Shown here one piece after another: positions 27,691 through 35,457 of a DNA stretch of 35,457 nucleotides. A model generated the notes under the pieces. It was given only the letters and a program-made list of their open reading frames with translations. It had not been told where the DNA came from and did no database searches. The stretch is from positions 1 through 35,457 of the forward strand of contig QXXF01000030.1 of NCBI GenBank assembly GCA_009911365.1, written 5' to 3'. The stretch comes from Clostridiales bacterium. Lineage in GTDB: Bacteria; Bacillota; Clostridia; Peptostreptococcales; Anaerovoracaceae. Position 1 is the first letter of the stretch, and each line of letters opens with the position of its first letter. A program made the translations under genes and the position numbers.

Positions 27691-28122
27691 ATGTCATATT
27701 CAGGAGTGTTTCCATGTTCTGAAAACCAGTTCAAGGCGGGGGCGTCAAAAACGGACGCCACGCCGATCGCGGACATGGAGAATTTTTCGGTGAGCTTCGA
27801 TGACGGGGTGGAAGAGTGGACCCCTTATGACGCGGAAGGATGGAGAAGGGCGTTGAAAACCGCGAAAGCCGTCACCATTTCCGCGTCGGGAAAAAGGAAC
27901 ATCGGAGACACTGGCAACGATTTCATCGCGGAGAAGGCGTTCAAAAATGGCAGGAACGCGGAGGCGTATTTTGAATGGACGTTCCCGGACGGCGCCAGCG
28001 TCGTGTTCGAAAACGCGGTGATCAACGTGACCGCTTTGGGAGCGGACGACGCCACGGCCGTGGGGCCATTGGAATTCGAAGTCATGAGCAACGGAAAGCC
28101 GACGTACACGCCGGCGGCGTAG
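27691..28122 (+). CDS. Major tail tube protein
   Basis: The 143-residue protein (ENFSVSFDDGVEEWTPYDAEGWRRALKT, then FEWTFPDGASVVFENAVINVTALGADDATAVGPLEFEV) has the beta-rich pattern of siphophage tail tube proteins. It lies between the terminator and the chaperone genes, as expected. GTAGGTAGAAAC precedes the ATG. Confidence 0.87.
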   Translation: MSYSGVFPCSENQFKAGASKTDATPIADMENFSVSFDDGVEEWTPYDAEGWRRALKTAKAVTISASGKRNIGDTGNDFIAEKAFKNGRNAEAYFEWTFPDGASVVFENAVINVTALGADDATAVGPLEFEVMSNGKPTYTPAA

Positions 28123-28132
28123 GAGGAAAAGC

Positions 28133-28423
28133 ATGAAGAAAGACATAACGGAAAAGCTGAATTTTGAAGAAAACCCGAAACTCGTCATCAAAGGCGCGGA
28201 GATCGAAGTGGACACGGACGCGACCACGGTGCTGAAGGTGATGGGGGCCATCGGAAACGAATCGGACCTCACGCCAAAAGACGTGGTGAAAGTGTATGAA
28301 ACGATCTTCAAAGAGAAGGAGCGCCAAAAGATCGAGAAGTTACAGCTGAAAATGAGGGATTTTCAAGTGCTCGTGAGTGAAGCCATCTCTCTGATCACGG
28401 GAGATGAAGAGCCGGGAGAGTGA
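28133..28423 (+). CDS. Tail assembly chaperone, first part
   Basis: The 96-residue protein contains LVIKGAEIEVDTDATTVLKVMGAIGNESDLTPKDVVKVYETIF, the pattern of the first tail assembly chaperone in this phage group. It overlaps the following gene by 20 bases in the +1 frame. A frameshifted fusion is possible but no clear slippery site is seen. Confidence 0.8.
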   Translation: MKKDITEKLNFEENPKLVIKGAEIEVDTDATTVLKVMGAIGNESDLTPKDVVKVYETIFKEKERQKIEKLQLKMRDFQVLVSEAISLITGDEEPGE

Positions 28424-28760
28424 GGACCCGTGCTACGATCTGATCGATGACTTCGACTTGATCGTGTCGTCTTTTCAGACGCAGTACGGGATTCGATTGT
28501 CTCGGGAAATGCCTGGGATGAAATGGGACGAATTCAAGGATTTGCTTCATGGTCTGAATGAAAAAACGCCCCTTGGCAGGGTGGTGGCCATACGGTCGGA
28601 AACGGACAGGGAAATCCTGAAAACCTTCGGCAAGCGCGAGCATAAAATCAGGCGGGAATGGAGGGCGAAACAGGTGAAGACGGTGACGGCCAAGCAGCAA
28701 GAGCAGGCGCTGAAAGCCATCCAGAACGCGTTCAAAGAAATGGCGGGTGGCGGCGATTAG
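28404..28760 (+). CDS. Tail assembly chaperone, second part (Gp15-like)
   Basis: The 118-residue product contains FDLIVSSFQTQYGIRLSREM, then MKWDEFKDLLHGLNEKTPLGRV, then a basic REHKIRREWRAKQ segment, like the Gp15-type or second tail chaperone encoded before the tape measure. The first about ten residues lie inside the preceding gene. It may be made independently or by frameshift from it. Confidence 0.75.
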   Translation: MKSRESEDPCYDLIDDFDLIVSSFQTQYGIRLSREMPGMKWDEFKDLLHGLNEKTPLGRVVAIRSETDREILKTFGKREHKIRREWRAKQVKTVTAKQQEQALKAIQNAFKEMAGGGD

Positions 28761-28893
28761 AAAGAAAATAAGGTGTCCTCACTGCGGTTACCTGATGCCC
28801 ATCCAATATGAAGAAAAGGCCAAAGCCAAAGGCCTGTTCGTTCGCTGCAAGGGCAGGAACTGCAAGAAGGAATTCGAAATCAAAATCAATTGA
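28747..28893 (+). CDS. Com-like zinc-ribbon protein
   Basis: A 48-residue frame from GTG 28747 to TGA 28891-28893 encodes IRKKIRCPHCGYLMPIQYEE, then FVRCKGRNCKKEFEIKIN. The CPHC and CKGRNC pairs form a zinc ribbon like the Com family of phage translational regulators. This sort of protein is often encoded just before the tape measure in Bacillota phages. It overlaps the end of the preceding gene by 14 bases; the ribosome binding site is weak, so the start is uncertain. Confidence 0.68.
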   Translation: MAAIRKKIRCPHCGYLMPIQYEEKAKAKGLFVRCKGRNCKKEFEIKIN

Positions 28894-28943
28894 GTCAAGT
28901 AGCGCCATGACGTGCCGATGACCGTGAAAGGCAGGTGTGCATC

Positions 28944-31900
28944 ATGAGCGCTACGAGCGTGGGGCAGATCGGGCTTGACCTGGTCGTGAACAGCAATCAA
29001 TTCAATAAACAGATGGCGGGGATCACCGGCATGGCGAAAAAAGCCGGCACCGCCCTGGCAGGGGCTTTCGCGGTGGGCAAACTGGTGGAATTCGGGAAGT
29101 CCTGCCTGGAGCTTGGCTCCGATTTGGCGGAGGTCCAAAACGTGGTGGACGTTTCCTTCCCGACCATGAGCGCGAAGGTGGACGAGTTCGCCAAGAGCGC
29201 CGCGGCCAGCTTCGGCCTGTCGGAGACCATGGCGAAACAGTTCACCGGGACTTTCGGGGCCATGGGCAAGGCCTTCGGCTTCTCGGAAAAAGAAGCTTAC
29301 GCCATGGGAACGGCCCTGACCGGACTCGCCGGCGACGTGGCGTCCTTTTACAACATCAGCCAGGACGAGGCGTACACCAAACTGAAATCCGTGTTCACGG
29401 GGGAGACGGAAACCCTGAAGGATTTGGGCGTGGTCATGACCCAGAACGCTTTGGACGCTTACGCCATGGCCAATGGATTCGGACGGACCACCCAGCAAAT
29501 GTCGGAAGCGGAAAAAGTGGCTTTGCGGTATCGGTTCGTCATGGATCAGCTTTCCTTGGCCCAAGGGGATTTCGCCCGGACTTCGGACAGCTGGGCGAAC
29601 CAGACGCGGATATTGAAACTGCAATTCGATTCCATCAAAGCGACGCTGGGGCAGGGCCTCATCAATTTGTTCACGCCCGTCATAAAGGCCATCAACGCGC
29701 TGCTTGGCAAGCTGGCGACCCTGGCCAACGCGTTCAAGGCTTTCACGGAACTCATCACCGGAAAGAAGTCTTCGGCTGCTGCGGCTTCGGGCATGGGAGA
29801 CGTGGCGGAGGCGGCGAGCGACGCGTCCTCAAGCGTGGGGAGCGTGGGCGACGCGGCCAAATCAACGGCCAAGAAAGCGAAGGAAGCGACAAGGGCTTTG
29901 ATGGGCTTCGACTCCATCAACAAATTGAGCGAAGACGCGGATGGCGGTGGTTCCGGCGGCTCTGGCAGCGGAAGCGGCGGGGCCGCTGTCGATTATGGTT
30001 CCTTGGCGTCAGGGGACACGGTCCTGGACCAGACGGACAAGAAAATGTCCGCTCTCATGGAACGATTCAAGGAATTGGCCGGTTTGTTCACCAAGGGGTT
30101 CAAAGTGGGAGTCGGCGATCTTTCAGTGCTGGATTCCATCAAGAAGAACCTGGAGGGGATCAAAGCGGGACTGGCCGGTATTTTCACGGACAAAGACGTG
30201 ACAAGTTCGGCTAACGCTTTCCTGAACAGTTTCGCGTACAATCTAGGGCGAGTGGCCGGCTCCTTCGTTTCCGTGGGCCTGACCATCGCCGACAACCTGA
30301 CCGGCGGATTCGCCCGTTACTTGGAACAAAGCAAAGGATACATACAAGATCGGATCGTGGGCGTTTTCAACGCGTCGTCAAGAATCGCGGGGCTTGTTGG
30401 GGACTTCTGTGCGGCCTTCGCTGACGTGTTCGCGGTCTTTCGGTCCAAGGAAGCCAAGCAGATCACGGCCGACATCATATCGGTGTTTTCAGACGGTTTC
30501 CTGGGAGCGGTGGAACTGGCGGCGAGACTGGCGGGCGACGTGATCAACGTCATAACCTCGCCTTTCGTCAGCAACGCGGGGAAAATCAAGACCGCTCTAA
30601 GCAACACGCTAAGGCCGATCAGCGAGATCACCTCGTCCATGTCTGAATTCGTCAAAGACACTTTCGAGTCCATTTTTGACACCTATGACCAGTATGTCCG
30701 TCCGGCTTTTGACAAGATAGCCAAGGGATTTTCCACCGTGTTTGGAGGGGCCCTGGACGGGTACAACGCGTATCTGGCTCCGGTGCTTTCCAAAATCGCC
30801 AAAGAGTTCGGCGAAGTCAAAGACAAGTACATCCAGCCCTTTGTTGACAAGCTGATCGAAGTGTTCGGGAAACTCTTTGATCTGATCGCCACGGTGTGGG
30901 AACGGATCAGCCCTTTCGTGGCTTGGCTGGTCAAGCAGTTCTTCGCCGTCATCGCGGCGAAAGTGGAAGGTCTTTGGAGCGTGGTGAAAACCGCGGTCAG
31001 CATGATCCTCGGCGTTTTGGAAGGATTGCTCACCATGCTGGGCGGTCTCATCGACTTCGTGACGGGAGTTTTGACTGGAGACTGGCGCAGGGCTTGGGAA
31101 GGCGTACGAGACATTTTTGGCGGCGTCGTGCAGGCGATCAAGGGCATCTTTGAACCGATCGTCGAATGGTTCCGAGGAAAGGTCGAAGGGATCAAAAGCC
31201 ATTTCGTCAACATCGGATCCTGGTTCGGCGAAAAGTTTCAGGCGGCGGCTAACGCTATAAGGGCCGCATTCTCGACCATTGGGACTTGGTTTGGAGAAAA
31301 GTGGACCGCTATCAAGAACGCGTTCGCCAGCGTGGGAACGTGGTTCGGTGAGAAGTTCCGAGGGGCTTACGCGGCGGTGAAAAACGCTTTCTCGTCCATC
31401 GGTTCCTGGTTCAGCGGCAAATGGACCGCTGTCAAAAATGTTTTCGCCAACGCGAAAGCCTGGTTCGGTGAAAAATTCAGGTCCGCCTGGGAAGCGATGA
31501 AATCCCCGTTCAAAAAAGTCGGGGAGTTCTTCGGCGGCATCTGGAACACCATCAAAAGCAAGTTCAAGACCATTGGCACCAAGGTGGGAACCGCCATCGG
31601 CGGGGCCTTCAAAAACGCGATCAACGCCGTGCTGCGGACCGTGGAGAACGGCATCAACTGGGTGCCGCGGTCCATCAACAGCGCCATCGGCCTCATCAAC
31701 AAACTGCCGGGCGTGTCGATCCCCAAGATGTCCACCATTTCCCTGCCTCGTCTCGCGCAAGGCGGGTACGTGAAGGCGAACACCCCGCAGCTGGCCATGA
31801 TCGGGGACAACCGGCACCAAGGCGAGGTCGTGGCGCCGGAGAGCAAATTGCGCCAAATGGCCATGGAAGCGGTCAGGGCGGCGGGCGGCGCCGGAGGCAT

Positions 31901-32060
31901 AACGAAAGCGGATTTGAAAGAACTGCTGGACAACATGACCAGAATCCTGGTGGCCACCTTCGAGAGCGTCGGCATTTACGTGGATTCAGAAGAAGTCGCC
32001 AAATTGGTGGACAAAGGGCGGCAAAAGATCAACAGGCGGTATTCGCCGATAGGAGAATAA
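28944..32060 (+). CDS. Tail tape measure protein
   Basis: The 1038-residue protein sets tail length and is ejected during DNA entry. The N-terminal 300 residues are a conserved tape-measure region (VGQIGLDLVVNSNQFNKQMAGI and ALTGLAGDVASFYNISQDEAYTKLKSVFTGETE). A Ser/Gly-rich linker lies near residue 330, hydrophobic helices follow, and at about residues 750-880 there are at least five imperfect 20-24 residue units with a WFGEK/WFSGK core. AAAGGCAGGTGTGCATC fixes the start at 28944. At about three bases per angstrom-scale helix turn no precise tail length is claimed. The frame is uninterrupted. Confidence 0.93.
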   Translation: MSATSVGQIGLDLVVNSNQFNKQMAGITGMAKKAGTALAGAFAVGKLVEFGKSCLELGSDLAEVQNVVDVSFPTMSAKVDEFAKSAAASFGLSETMAKQFTGTFGAMGKAFGFSEKEAYAMGTALTGLAGDVASFYNISQDEAYTKLKSVFTGETETLKDLGVVMTQNALDAYAMANGFGRTTQQMSEAEKVALRYRFVMDQLSLAQGDFARTSDSWANQTRILKLQFDSIKATLGQGLINLFTPVIKAINALLGKLATLANAFKAFTELITGKKSSAAAASGMGDVAEAASDASSSVGSVGDAAKSTAKKAKEATRALMGFDSINKLSEDADGGGSGGSGSGSGGAAVDYGSLASGDTVLDQTDKKMSALMERFKELAGLFTKGFKVGVGDLSVLDSIKKNLEGIKAGLAGIFTDKDVTSSANAFLNSFAYNLGRVAGSFVSVGLTIADNLTGGFARYLEQSKGYIQDRIVGVFNASSRIAGLVGDFCAAFADVFAVFRSKEAKQITADIISVFSDGFLGAVELAARLAGDVINVITSPFVSNAGKIKTALSNTLRPISEITSSMSEFVKDTFESIFDTYDQYVRPAFDKIAKGFSTVFGGALDGYNAYLAPVLSKIAKEFGEVKDKYIQPFVDKLIEVFGKLFDLIATVWERISPFVAWLVKQFFAVIAAKVEGLWSVVKTAVSMILGVLEGLLTMLGGLIDFVTGVLTGDWRRAWEGVRDIFGGVVQAIKGIFEPIVEWFRGKVEGIKSHFVNIGSWFGEKFQAAANAIRAAFSTIGTWFGEKWTAIKNAFASVGTWFGEKFRGAYAAVKNAFSSIGSWFSGKWTAVKNVFANAKAWFGEKFRSAWEAMKSPFKKVGEFFGGIWNTIKSKFKTIGTKVGTAIGGAFKNAINAVLRTVENGINWVPRSINSAIGLINKLPGVSIPKMSTISLPRLAQGGYVKANTPQLAMIGDNRHQGEVVAPESKLRQMAMEAVRAAGGAGGITKADLKELLDNMTRILVATFESVGIYVDSEEVAKLVDKGRQKINRRYSPIGE

Positions 32061-32061
32061 C

Positions 32062-32418
32062 ATGGGACAGCGTTTGGAAGCGGGCGGCGTGAAGCTGCCG
32101 TCCCCGACGACGATCACGGTGTCGGATGAATTGATTTGGACTTCCGACACCGGCAGGACCCAGTCAGGGAAAATGGCGGGCGGCGTGGTGGCCGAGAAGA
32201 AAACCGTGAGCGTGAAATGGAGCCACGTCACGGAAACCGAAATGAGAAAGATCAAAAAGAATCTTCCAAAGGGATTTTTTAAAATACGGTTCAACGATGA
32301 CGGAGAAGATAAGACGCTGACTGTTTATCGGGGGACGATCAAGCGGGAGAGCTTGGGCGACGTTGGAGACGGCATTGAACGATACAAAGACGTGACAGTG
32401 GACCTGATCGAGAGGTGA
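32062..32418 (+). CDS. DUF6711-like tail protein
   Basis: The 118-residue beta-rich protein contains GGVKLPSPTTITVSDELIW, then MAGGVVAEKKTVSVKWSHVTETEM, then TVYRGTIKRESLG. This fits DUF6711-type proteins encoded between tape measure and tail tip; the family assignment is from pattern memory. It may be a distal-tail component. It is separated from the tape measure stop by one base. Confidence 0.7.
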   Translation: MGQRLEAGGVKLPSPTTITVSDELIWTSDTGRTQSGKMAGGVVAEKKTVSVKWSHVTETEMRKIKKNLPKGFFKIRFNDDGEDKTLTVYRGTIKRESLGDVGDGIERYKDVTVDLIER

Positions 32419-32422
32419 GTCG

Positions 32423-34831
32423 ATGATAGAAGCGAGCGAACGATACAAGAAAATACCGGAAGAGCTACGAATTTACCATGCCAACGTGAAAGCGAAACTG
32501 GCGGACGGGACCATCCTCACCATTGACGACGACGACGTCATGGCCGGCGGCCTGTCCATCGAGACCGCCACCAGTCAATCGGGCAGTTTCGACCTGGGCG
32601 GCATGGTCATCGGGAAACTGTCCATGCGGGTCACCAACGCCGAAGACCGGTTCACGCCTCACGATTTCACCGGGGCGGAGATGTCGCCCAAAATCGGGCT
32701 GGAACTGTCGGAAGACCACAAAGGCCACGACGGCGGGACCCTGGAAGACCGCGCCAGCGGGGACTGGCTGGACGGAGGCGCGCTTTCCGATTATGGAAGC
32801 GGCGATTCCTACGACGACGGGCTGTTCACGGACTGGGAGCTGACGAAAGTGGAATGGCTGGACAAAGGCGTCTTCACCGCCGAGCGGGCCGCCACATCTG
32901 GCAGCGTCTGGACGATCACCGCCTACGACGACATGGCGAAGCTGGACCAAGATCACGGAAAGAGCGAGCTGACTTACCCGGCGACATTCCGACAGATCGC
33001 CCAGGACGCTTGTAACGTGTGCGGCCTGGTTTTGTCGCCAGACCGTTTCGCCGGGGAAGACCGGGTTTTCGAAAAACGGCCGGAAGGGGAAAACCTGACC
33101 TTCCGGGCGGTCCTCTCTTACGCCGCCCAGATCACCGGCAATTACGGGTGTTGCGACGGCCAGGGGCGGCTTTCTTTCCGCTGGTACGACATCGACGCCT
33201 TGCGAAACCCGGGATTCGACGGGGGAACCTTCGACCGATATGACCCGAGCCTTTACACCACGGGGGACGACCTGGACGGCGGCGATTTTTTCAATTATTC
33301 AGGCGAGGACGTCCATGACGAAGGGTCTTTTTCGGAATGGCCGGAGGAGTGGCAGATCCACGATTTCGCATCCTTTGACGCCGACCTTTGGGACGTGCAG
33401 ATCACCGGGGTGAAGGCGGAAGCCAAAGAAACGGTCGCGCTTTCCACCGTGAACGCCGAGGGTGAGACGGAGACCGTGGAAGAGGAACGTTCCGCCAGCC
33501 ATCTTTTCGGTGAAGAAGGCTACGTTTTGACCATCGAAAACAACCCCCTCGTTTCCTGCGACGAGGTCAAAGAAGCGGCCGAGCTGGCGGGGAGCAGGAT
33601 CGTGGGTTCCAGGTTCCGGCCATTGGACGTGACGGTCCGGTCCGATCCCAGAGTGGAAGCCGGGGACCTGGCCACGGTGACGGACCACAAGGGGCTCACC
33701 TACCGGACGGTCCTGACCAACGTGACCTACACGTTGGGAGGCAACGGCAAACATGGCTGCGGGGCCGTCAGCGCCACGGAACAAGCCGCTCCCAGGCCCA
33801 GCGTCACGGACCAGAAGATCGAACAGGCGAAGAAAGGGACGGAGGCCCAGATCAGGAACCAAAAGACGGAGGTCCAGCGAATGACCGGCTTGATCGCCAA
33901 ATCCATGGGGATCTTTCAAACCGCCGTCAGGCAAGAAGACGGAAGCGCCGTGTTCTACATGCACGACAAACCGAAGCTGGAAGATTCCAGGACCCTTTGG
34001 CGGATGTCCGCCGGGGTGTTCTCCGTGTCCACGGACGGAGGAAAGACGTGGAACGCCGGGATCGATTCGGACGGGAACGCCGTGGTGAACATGCTGTCCG
34101 CCATCGGCATCAATTTCGATTGGGCCAGGGGCGGCACGTTGACGTTGGGCGGCAGGAGCAACGCCAACGGGACGTTTTCCCTCTTGGCCAACGACGACCG
34201 GGAAATGATCCGCATGGACCACGAGGGGATCAAACTGGCGAACGGCGCCTCTCTCATGTCATCGAGCGGCGTGTGCGGCAACTTGCAGTTCGTGTCCAAC
34301 GGAGGCAGGCCGGAAATGCTGGGCGGGATATTGGGCAACACCGACATGGTCATGGAAAACCCTTTGGTGGTCTGCGCTTACGTCCCCGCCGCCTACGTGG
34401 TCCAAGAAGCCACCCTGCGGCTCATCAGCGCCCCGGGGCATTGGACCGCCGCCGTGGAACATGGTGAAGACTACGAGCTGGTGGAAGTGGTCGGCCATTC
34501 TCGAAAGATCAAGCTATGTTACTCCCTGTCCGACGCCACCATCGGCCTGGTGGGGAGGCCTTACGACTATTACCATCCGGGATCGCAAGGGGTTTGGAAC
34601 CTGGTGAGCGGGGCGGCGGGCGGCGAATTTTCCTCCATGCCCGACGGGGCGGCCAGCGGCAGCAGGACCATCGTGTCGGGAAACTTGGCCCGGCTCCTGA
34701 TCCCGGGACAAGTGAACCTGTTCAAAGTGGAATCCCAGGCTTACGCCGCGGATTACGACGAATCGAAAGCCTTCGCTCACGTGGGCACGGGGATCGCCGT
34801 GCTGGACGTGATCGGATACACCAAAAATTAG
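32423..34831 (+). CDS. Tail-tip / tail-associated protein with duplicated acidic repeat inserts
   Basis: The 802-residue protein has an N-terminal siphophage tail-hub-like part (VKAKLADGTILTIDDDDVMAGGLSIET, then GKLSMRVTNAEDRFTPHDFTGAEM), a middle with DVTVRSDPRVEAGDLATVTDH (about residues 410-430), and a helical linker (about 460-490). The C-terminal part (490-802) looks like a beta-structured receptor-binding region. Two inserts of about 40 residues (about 103-140 and 266-305) each carry three Asp-Gly-Gly-like units. It would sit at the tail tip. No peptidase motif was recognised. Confidence 0.78.
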   Translation: MIEASERYKKIPEELRIYHANVKAKLADGTILTIDDDDVMAGGLSIETATSQSGSFDLGGMVIGKLSMRVTNAEDRFTPHDFTGAEMSPKIGLELSEDHKGHDGGTLEDRASGDWLDGGALSDYGSGDSYDDGLFTDWELTKVEWLDKGVFTAERAATSGSVWTITAYDDMAKLDQDHGKSELTYPATFRQIAQDACNVCGLVLSPDRFAGEDRVFEKRPEGENLTFRAVLSYAAQITGNYGCCDGQGRLSFRWYDIDALRNPGFDGGTFDRYDPSLYTTGDDLDGGDFFNYSGEDVHDEGSFSEWPEEWQIHDFASFDADLWDVQITGVKAEAKETVALSTVNAEGETETVEEERSASHLFGEEGYVLTIENNPLVSCDEVKEAAELAGSRIVGSRFRPLDVTVRSDPRVEAGDLATVTDHKGLTYRTVLTNVTYTLGGNGKHGCGAVSATEQAAPRPSVTDQKIEQAKKGTEAQIRNQKTEVQRMTGLIAKSMGIFQTAVRQEDGSAVFYMHDKPKLEDSRTLWRMSAGVFSVSTDGGKTWNAGIDSDGNAVVNMLSAIGINFDWARGGTLTLGGRSNANGTFSLLANDDREMIRMDHEGIKLANGASLMSSSGVCGNLQFVSNGGRPEMLGGILGNTDMVMENPLVVCAYVPAAYVVQEATLRLISAPGHWTAAVEHGEDYELVEVVGHSRKIKLCYSLSDATIGLVGRPYDYYHPGSQGVWNLVSGAAGGEFSSMPDGAASGSRTIVSGNLARLLIPGQVNLFKVESQAYAADYDESKAFAHVGTGIAVLDVIGYTKN

Positions 34832-34844
34832 AAAGGAAACGAAA

Positions 34845-35457
34845 ATGGCGATACAAAACAGACGAGGAGACTACGGGGATTTCGACCCGGACAAACTGAA
34901 AGCCGGGGAACGGGCCACGGTCATGAGCGGGGATCCCCACGCCGAAGACGGGCGGGCGGTCTACGAATGTTTCGAGCCCGGGGTGGTCAAAAGGATGGCC
35001 ACCTACGAGGACATGTTGGAAAGCGTGGACCGGGCGACCGACTCGATTTCAAAGGAATATTTGAAAAACGTGACGGAAGCCACGGAAAAGGCGGAAGCGG
35101 GAGCGACGGCGGCGAACGCGGCCACGGAGCGAGCGAGCGCCGCCGCCGATGAGGTGCTGGAAAAACTGGAAAACGGGGAATTCGTCGGGCCGACCGGGCC
35201 ACAAGGGGAGACCGGGCCCCAGGGGCCGCCGGGAGCGGTGGAGAACTTGTCCGGCCAGGCGGTGGAATTCATGGAAGCGGCGGAGAAACAGCCGCTTGTC
35301 TCAGGGGAATCCCTGGCCGTCTTGTTCGGGAAACTGGCGAAGTTCATGGGAGCGGCGGACGATGGGCTCGCCGGCCTGCGAGAGGACTTCGACAACCTGC
35401 TTGACGAAGAAACCATCCAGCTAGCCCAAGAGCTTGGATTTCTGTCCGGGGGGGGGG
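34845..35457 (+). CDS. Tail fibre or baseplate protein with collagen-like segment, cut by the window edge
   Basis: The first about 204 residues are present. They include an N-terminal globular part (GDYGDFDPDKLKAGERATVMSG), an alanine-rich coiled coil (KAEAGATAANAATERASAAAD, in pieces), then a collagen-like triplet run at about residues 115-131 (GPTGPQGETGPQGPPGA), and a helical section. The frame is open to the end. Collagen-like Gly-X-Y stretches form trimers in phage tail fibres. AAAGGAAACGAAA precedes the ATG. Confidence 0.8.
   Translation, partial: MAIQNRRGDYGDFDPDKLKAGERATVMSGDPHAEDGRAVYECFEPGVVKRMATYEDMLESVDRATDSISKEYLKNVTEATEKAEAGATAANAATERASAAADEVLEKLENGEFVGPTGPQGETGPQGPPGAVENLSGQAVEFMEAAEKQPLVSGESLAVLFGKLAKFMGAADDGLAGLREDFDNLLDEETIQLAQELGFLSGGG
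35448..35457 (+). repeat. Run of ten G at the window end
   Basis: The sequence ends in CC followed by ten G, inside the tail fibre gene. It may be an assembly or sequencing stop, or a real homopolymer able to shift the reading frame. It cannot be resolved from this window. Confidence 0.6.

Larger units (their letters stand above)
2800..35457. mobile_element. Integrated temperate siphophage (left end and most of genome; right end missing)
   Basis: A continuous phage gene order begins just after the host aminotransferase terminator: integrase, S24 repressor with divergent Cro-like gene, antirepressors, replication genes, terminase, portal, capsid, tail tube, tape measure and tail-tip genes. 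A long tape measure with tail tube and two chaperone-like genes, and no sheath gene seen, indicates a non-contractile tailed phage. Lysis genes and the right attachment site would lie past the right edge. All structural genes from terminase to tape measure look intact, so it may be functional. The left boundary is inferred from the integrase position and the tandem repeat at its 3' end; it is not proven. Confidence 0.93.

Noticed and set aside
30609-31856. 415-residue minus-strand frame inside the tape measure gene
   Set aside because: Antisense shadow of the repetitive tape measure region, without any recognisable domain.

Overview
The window looks like a contig end from an anaerobic, low-to-mid GC Bacillota (Clostridia-type) chromosome carrying most of an integrated temperate siphophage. 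The host call rests on a DUF368/PopT lipid-carrier transporter, a putrescine-type aminotransferase behind a sigma-54 promoter, strong GGAGG ribosome binding sites and typical sigma-A promoters. The species cannot be named from sequence reading alone.

Layout. 1-2800 is host flank: the tail of an unknown gene, popT-like (minus), an AT-rich gap with a -24/-12 promoter, an aminotransferase gene and its terminator. The prophage starts at about 2800-2890 and runs off the right edge. Its lysogeny arm (2887-7342, mostly minus strand) holds a tyrosine integrase, a DUF2442 protein, a small convergent toxin/antisense-RNA pair, a broken antirepressor, a membrane-anchored DUF4041/T5orf172 protein and an S24 self-cleaving repressor. 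The early region (7445-16148, plus strand) holds a Cro-like gene, an ORF6N/ORF6C antirepressor, a second divergent repressor/Cro switch with an AntA/KilAC antirepressor, a replication initiator with an origin-like segment, a DnaB-type helicase, many small genes, a lipoprotein and a late-regulator candidate. The late region (16.2 kb to the end) runs terminase, portal, minor capsid, scaffold, major capsid, head-tail connectors, tail tube, chaperones, tape measure and tail proteins. Lysis genes and the right attachment site are not in the window.

The main discovery candidate is at 20.2-24.14 kb. The minor capsid protein carries a long coiled coil and a C-terminal ADP-ribosyltransferase-like domain. 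It is followed by a cysteine-rich small gene, and then by a self-contained cassette: sigma-A promoter with a palindromic operator, an AbrB-like regulator, an ADP-ribosylglycohydrolase, a small protein and a terminator. This is a possible virion-delivered ADP-ribosylating effector beside a lysogeny-expressed reversal enzyme. The conserved NAD-binding arginine of the transferase appears to be serine, so activity is uncertain.

Other second-look items are the type I toxin-antitoxin-like pair at 4.45-4.74 kb, a strongly structured RNA element at 14.25-14.35 kb, two complete genetic switches in one phage, and a late control region at 16.17-16.62 kb with repeats, terminators and a small insulated gene.
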